DNA of 64,000 bases, taken from an uncultured Clostridium sp. (GTDB lineage: Bacteria > Bacillota > Clostridia > Clostridiales > Clostridiaceae). Below, piece after piece: positions 60,541 to 64,000 of the stretch. Position 1 is the stretch's first letter; each line of letters starts with the position of its first letter. Both the position numbers and the translations under genes were made by a program. The stretch lies in assembly GCA_900540255.1 (NCBI GenBank), contig UQFE01000009.1, positions 1-64,000 on the forward strand, written 5' to 3'. The notes beneath the pieces are model-generated. The model was not told the DNA's origin and searched no databases. It saw nothing but the letters and a program-made list of their open reading frames with translations.

Positions 60541-62340
60541 ATGATGATCAATAAAAGGTTAATAAACCTTTGTAAAGAATCAAAAAAATATATAGCATTA
60601 ACTATATTAGTAAATTGGATTTCAGTTTTATGTAATATTGTTACAATAATATTAATAGGTCAATTTATTAATAAAATTTATGTTGGTCAAAGATTAAATA
60701 TTAATGGCAAAAACATTTTAAATGCAATGATGGAATTTAATGTTTGGGGAAAGATTTCATTACTAGCAGCTATTGTAATAATAGCAATTTTATTATCAAT
60801 TAGATATTCATGCAATATTTTATATGCTAAATTCTCAAATGCTGCATCAGCAAATGCAAGAGTAACATTAAGAGAACTTATTTATAAGAAATTATTAAAA
60901 TTAGGTACAGGTTATACTTCAGTTGAAAGTACATCAGCAGTAGTTCAAGTATCGGTTGAAGGAATTGAACAGCTTGAAATATATTTTGGAAAATATTTAT
61001 CTCAATTCTTTTATGCTCTTTTAGTTCCAGTAACATTATTTATATTTATGAGCTTTATATCATTTAAAGCAGCACTAATATTTATACTTTGTGTGCCTCT
61101 TATTCCAATATCAATTATTGCAATAATGAAAATTGCTAAAAGAATATTAAAAGATTACTGGAAGTCTTATTCAGATTTAGGTGGAACATTCTTAGAAAAT
61201 CTTCAAGGGTTAACTACATTAAAAGTATTTAATATTGACGAAGAACGCCATGAAAAAATGAATATTGAAGCAGAAAAATTTAGAAAGATAACTATGAAAG
61301 TTTTAAGCATGCAGCTTAATTCAATAACAATAATGGATTTAGTTGCATTTGGAGGAGCTGCAGCAGGAACAATAGTTGCATTAATTCAATTTAAAAATGG
61401 ACAAATTCCTGTAGGAAGCTTACTTATAATAATATTACTTTCATCTGAATTTTTTATACCACTTAGACTTTTAGGATCATATTTCCATATAGCAATGAAT
61501 GGTATGGCTGCAAGTGATAGAATGTTTGGGATATTAGATGCAGAAGAAAGAGAAAAGAACGTTGAAACTAATGAAGAAATTAAACTTAATGATATTAAGG
61601 TAAGTTTAAGAAATGTTGATTTTAGTTATGATGGAGAAAGAGAAGTATTAAAGAATATTAATATGGATGTTACTCCAGGGGGATTAGTTGCAATAGTAGG
61701 GGAAAGTGGTTCAGGAAAAAGTACAATTGCATCACTTATCTTAAATAACTATAAAGTAACTAATGGAGAAATCAGTATTAACAATGTAAATATAGAAAGT
61801 ATATCATTAGATAATATTTATGGAAACATAGCATTAGTATCTACAAATAGTTATATATTTAATGGAACTATTTTAGATAACTTATTAATGGCTAAGAAAG
61901 ATGCAACAGAAGAAGATATTAATAATGCATTAAAAACAGCAAGATTATATGATTTTGTAAAGGGTTTAAAAGATGGATTATTAACTGATGTTGGTCAAGC
62001 TGGTAGTGCATTATCAGGTGGACAAAAGCAAAGGTTAGCTTTAGCAAGGGTTATATTAGCTGATAGACCAATGATAATTTTTGATGAAGCAACTTCTAAT
62101 ATAGATGTTGAAAGTGAAGAAAGTATCTGGGAGGCAATTTATGAACTTTCTAAAGAAAAAACTATATTAGTAATATCTCATAGATTAGCTAATGTAACAG
62201 ATGCTAAAAACATTTATGTTATGAATAAAGGGAAATTAGTTGAAAACGGAACTCATGAAGAGTTAATGAAAAATGAATCTTGCTATTACAATATGGTTAA
62301 TAAGCAAAATGAATTAGAAATGATAAGGGAGGTTTGCTAA
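60541..62340 (+). CDS. ABC exporter subunit, CydD-like
   Basis: The 599-residue fused permease-ATPase has six N-terminal transmembrane helices (to about 320) and a nucleotide-binding domain with Walker A VGESGSGKST, signature LSGGQKQRLALARV, Walker B MIIFDEATSNID and switch HRLANV. It pairs with the next gene, 1 bp after its stop, as a heterodimer of the CydDC/thiol-reductant exporter type. CydDC exports cysteine or glutathione in Escherichia coli, and a later study links it to heme. The cargo here is unknown; the Fur box suggests iron or heme. The start is ATG 60541 after AAAGGAGG. Confidence 0.85.
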   Translation: MMINKRLINLCKESKKYIALTILVNWISVLCNIVTIILIGQFINKIYVGQRLNINGKNILNAMMEFNVWGKISLLAAIVIIAILLSIRYSCNILYAKFSNAASANARVTLRELIYKKLLKLGTGYTSVESTSAVVQVSVEGIEQLEIYFGKYLSQFFYALLVPVTLFIFMSFISFKAALIFILCVPLIPISIIAIMKIAKRILKDYWKSYSDLGGTFLENLQGLTTLKVFNIDEERHEKMNIEAEKFRKITMKVLSMQLNSITIMDLVAFGGAAAGTIVALIQFKNGQIPVGSLLIIILLSSEFFIPLRLLGSYFHIAMNGMAASDRMFGILDAEEREKNVETNEEIKLNDIKVSLRNVDFSYDGEREVLKNINMDVTPGGLVAIVGESGSGKSTIASLILNNYKVTNGEISINNVNIESISLDNIYGNIALVSTNSYIFNGTILDNLLMAKKDATEEDINNALKTARLYDFVKGLKDGLLTDVGQAGSALSGGQKQRLALARVILADRPMIIFDEATSNIDVESEESIWEAIYELSKEKTILVISHRLANVTDAKNIYVMNKGKLVENGTHEELMKNESCYYNMVNKQNELEMIREVC

Positions 62341-62341
62341 T

Positions 62342-64000
62342 ATGAAAAGAAGATCAGGCTTCCAAATTATGAAAAGATTAATAATAGAATTAAAGCCATT
62401 AGCACCAATTATGGCAATAACTATAAGTATGGGTGTGGTTGGTTTTTTAGCTGCAATAGCAATAGCAAGCTTTGGAGCAATAGCAATAGGTGCTGCAATA
62501 GGTGATATTACATTTATAAGCTTTATTGGTGCTATGGTTGTTATGGCAGTAAGTGCACTTTTAAGAGGATTCTTAAGATATGGTGAACAATTATCAGGAC
62601 ATTATATTGCTTTTAAAATACTTTATATTTTAAGAGATAAAATATTTGCAAAGCTTAGAAAATTGGCTCCTGCAAAATTAGAAGGACAAGAAAAAGGAAA
62701 TCTTATTTCGTTAATTACATCAGATATAGAGCTTTTAGAGGTATTTTATGCTCATACTATAGCTCCAATAACAATTGCAATAATTACAAATAGCATAATT
62801 TCAATAATTTTATTTATGATAAATACTTGGTTTGGAATATTATCAGTTATATTCTTCTTAATTGTTGGATTTGTAATTCCATATGCTTCATCTAGTTTAG
62901 GTAAGGAAGCTGGTGTTGCTTATAGAAATATGTTTGGTGAATGTAATAACTATATTCTTGATTCTTTAAGAGGGTTAAAAGAAGTTTTATTATTTAAATC
63001 AGGTGATGAAAGGCTAAAGGAAATTAACTCTAAATCATATAGAATTAATAAGAGCCTTGATAAAATTAAAGAACATGAAGGTATAATAAGAGCAGTTACA
63101 GACTTAACTATAATGATTGCAATATTAACTTTTGTTGGAGTTGGATTTGCTCAATATTCAAAAGGTAACATATCATTTACATGGATGCTTGTAGGTATTG
63201 TAATAATAGCATCATCATTTGGACCAGTAGTTGCTTTAAGTAACCTTTCAAATACATTACTTCAAACTTTTGCATGTGCAGAAAGATTATTTGATTTAAT
63301 TGATGAAGAACCTCATGTAGAAGAAGTTTTAGAGGGACAAACAATAAGGGGAGAATCAATAGCATATGATAATGTAACATTCTCTTATCCAAATAGAAAA
63401 GAAAAAATATTTGATACTGCTTCAGTTAATATTAAAAAGGGTGATAAAATTGCTCTTATAGGAGAAAGTGGTATAGGAAAAAGTACATTTGTTAAATTAA
63501 TGATGAGATTCTGGGATGTAAATGAAGGAAAGATAAACCTTGATAATAAAAATATTAAGGAAGTTAATACTGCATCTCTTAGAAATAGTCAAACTTTAGT
63601 TAGTCAGGAAACTTATTTATTTAATGAATCTATATTAGATAATATAAAAATAGGAAATCCAAGTGCTTCAAAAGATGAGGTTATACAGGCTGCTAAAATG
63701 GCATCTATACATGAGTTTATAGAAAATTTACCTAATGGATATGATACTAAAGTTGGAGAACTTGGTGGGAACTTATCTTCTGGTGAAAAACAAAGAATAG
63801 GACTTGCTAGAGCATTTTTAAGTAATGGAGAAGTTTTAATATTAGATGAGCCTACAAGTAACTTAGATACTTTAAATGAAGGTGAAATATTAAAATCAAT
63901 AAAGGAAAATTGTGAAGATAAAACTATAGTGCTTATATCACATAGAAAATCAACAACAGCAGTTTGTAATAAAACTTATAAGTTAGAAAATAGCAAGTTA
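62342..64000 (+). CDS. ABC exporter subunit, CydC-like, 3' end beyond window
   Basis: Frame open from ATG 62342 to the last base, 553 residues seen. It has six transmembrane helices, then Walker A IGESGIGKST, signature LSSGEKQRIGLARAF, Walker B VLILDEPTSNLD and HRKST. The site AAGGGAGG lies within the end of the previous gene. It is the second half of the CydDC-like exporter. Only the very C-terminus is missing, since the switch His region is already present. Confidence 0.88.
   Translation, partial: MKRRSGFQIMKRLIIELKPLAPIMAITISMGVVGFLAAIAIASFGAIAIGAAIGDITFISFIGAMVVMAVSALLRGFLRYGEQLSGHYIAFKILYILRDKIFAKLRKLAPAKLEGQEKGNLISLITSDIELLEVFYAHTIAPITIAIITNSIISIILFMINTWFGILSVIFFLIVGFVIPYASSSLGKEAGVAYRNMFGECNNYILDSLRGLKEVLLFKSGDERLKEINSKSYRINKSLDKIKEHEGIIRAVTDLTIMIAILTFVGVGFAQYSKGNISFTWMLVGIVIIASSFGPVVALSNLSNTLLQTFACAERLFDLIDEEPHVEEVLEGQTIRGESIAYDNVTFSYPNRKEKIFDTASVNIKKGDKIALIGESGIGKSTFVKLMMRFWDVNEGKINLDNKNIKEVNTASLRNSQTLVSQETYLFNESILDNIKIGNPSASKDEVIQAAKMASIHEFIENLPNGYDTKVGELGGNLSSGEKQRIGLARAFLSNGEVLILDEPTSNLDTLNEGEILKSIKENCEDKTIVLISHRKSTTAVCNKTYKLENSKL

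Overview
The window is AT-rich DNA (GC clearly below one third by eye) with strong AGGAGG-type ribosome-binding sites, frequent TTG and GTG starts, and many T-tailed hairpin terminators. It carries the sporulation operons spoIIA (anti-anti-sigma, anti-sigma, sigma-F) and spoVACDE, a BclA-like collagen-repeat protein, rubrerythrin, a flavodoxin and aspartate 4-decarboxylase. Together these point to an anaerobic spore former of Clostridium sensu stricto. The species cannot be fixed from the sequence alone.

Layout. 1-30.5 kb is chromosomal backbone: the 3' end of a collagen-like gene, a DUF1002 secreted protein, a BaiN/HI0933 flavoprotein, a FUSC-like membrane protein, cardiolipin synthase, a corrinoid adenosyltransferase, rubrerythrin, a PAP2 enzyme, an Mrp ATPase, an LTA-synthase-like sulfatase, a MutS-like ATPase, sirtuin, peptide deformylase, aspartate 4-decarboxylase, methionine aminopeptidase, LD-carboxypeptidase, an MgtC-like protein and a Gfo/Idh oxidoreductase. 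Three decayed genes are visible: an MBL-fold hydrolase and a polysaccharide deacetylase in this segment, and a DinB-like tail near 51.3 kb.

30573-43475 is a 12.9-kb integrative element in the 3' end of tRNA-Leu(CAA), bounded by a 30-bp direct repeat. It has integrase, a CI/Cro-type divergent switch with three operators, an excisionase-like protein, a replisome organizer, a DnaB-type helicase, many small ORFs, a J-domain protein, a sigma-70 factor and a late-regulator-like HTH protein. I recognise no terminase, capsid, tail or lysis gene, so it looks like a phage satellite or a stripped prophage. Its tRNA-proximal cargo is the most interesting unit in the window: an Abi_2/AbiF HEPN protein preceded by its own promoter (with an 18-bp palindrome) and a short RNA. 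The RNA contains two hairpins with identical 22-nt loops on different but fully complementary stems, the second acting as a terminator. This is the layout of an RNA antitoxin-protein toxin (type III-like) module.

43.7-64 kb is backbone again: a ZIP transporter, enolase (its promoter flanked by Fur-like boxes), a strongly codon-biased NifU-like/GGGtGRT gene pair with a structured leader, an ArsC/Spx-like protein, aspartokinase, DUF4003, deoC, a Lon-like protease without Walker motifs, the spoIIA and spoVA operons, DUF1540, a Fur-boxed flavodoxin-DUF3793-DUF2325 operon, and a Fur-boxed CydDC-like ABC exporter that runs off the window.

Two copies of a roughly 140-150-bp palindromic intergenic element (9037-9190 and, inverted, 48602-48741) share a two-hairpin core but carry different terminal short-repeat arrays. 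All assignments are from reading the sequence. No database search or folding program was run.
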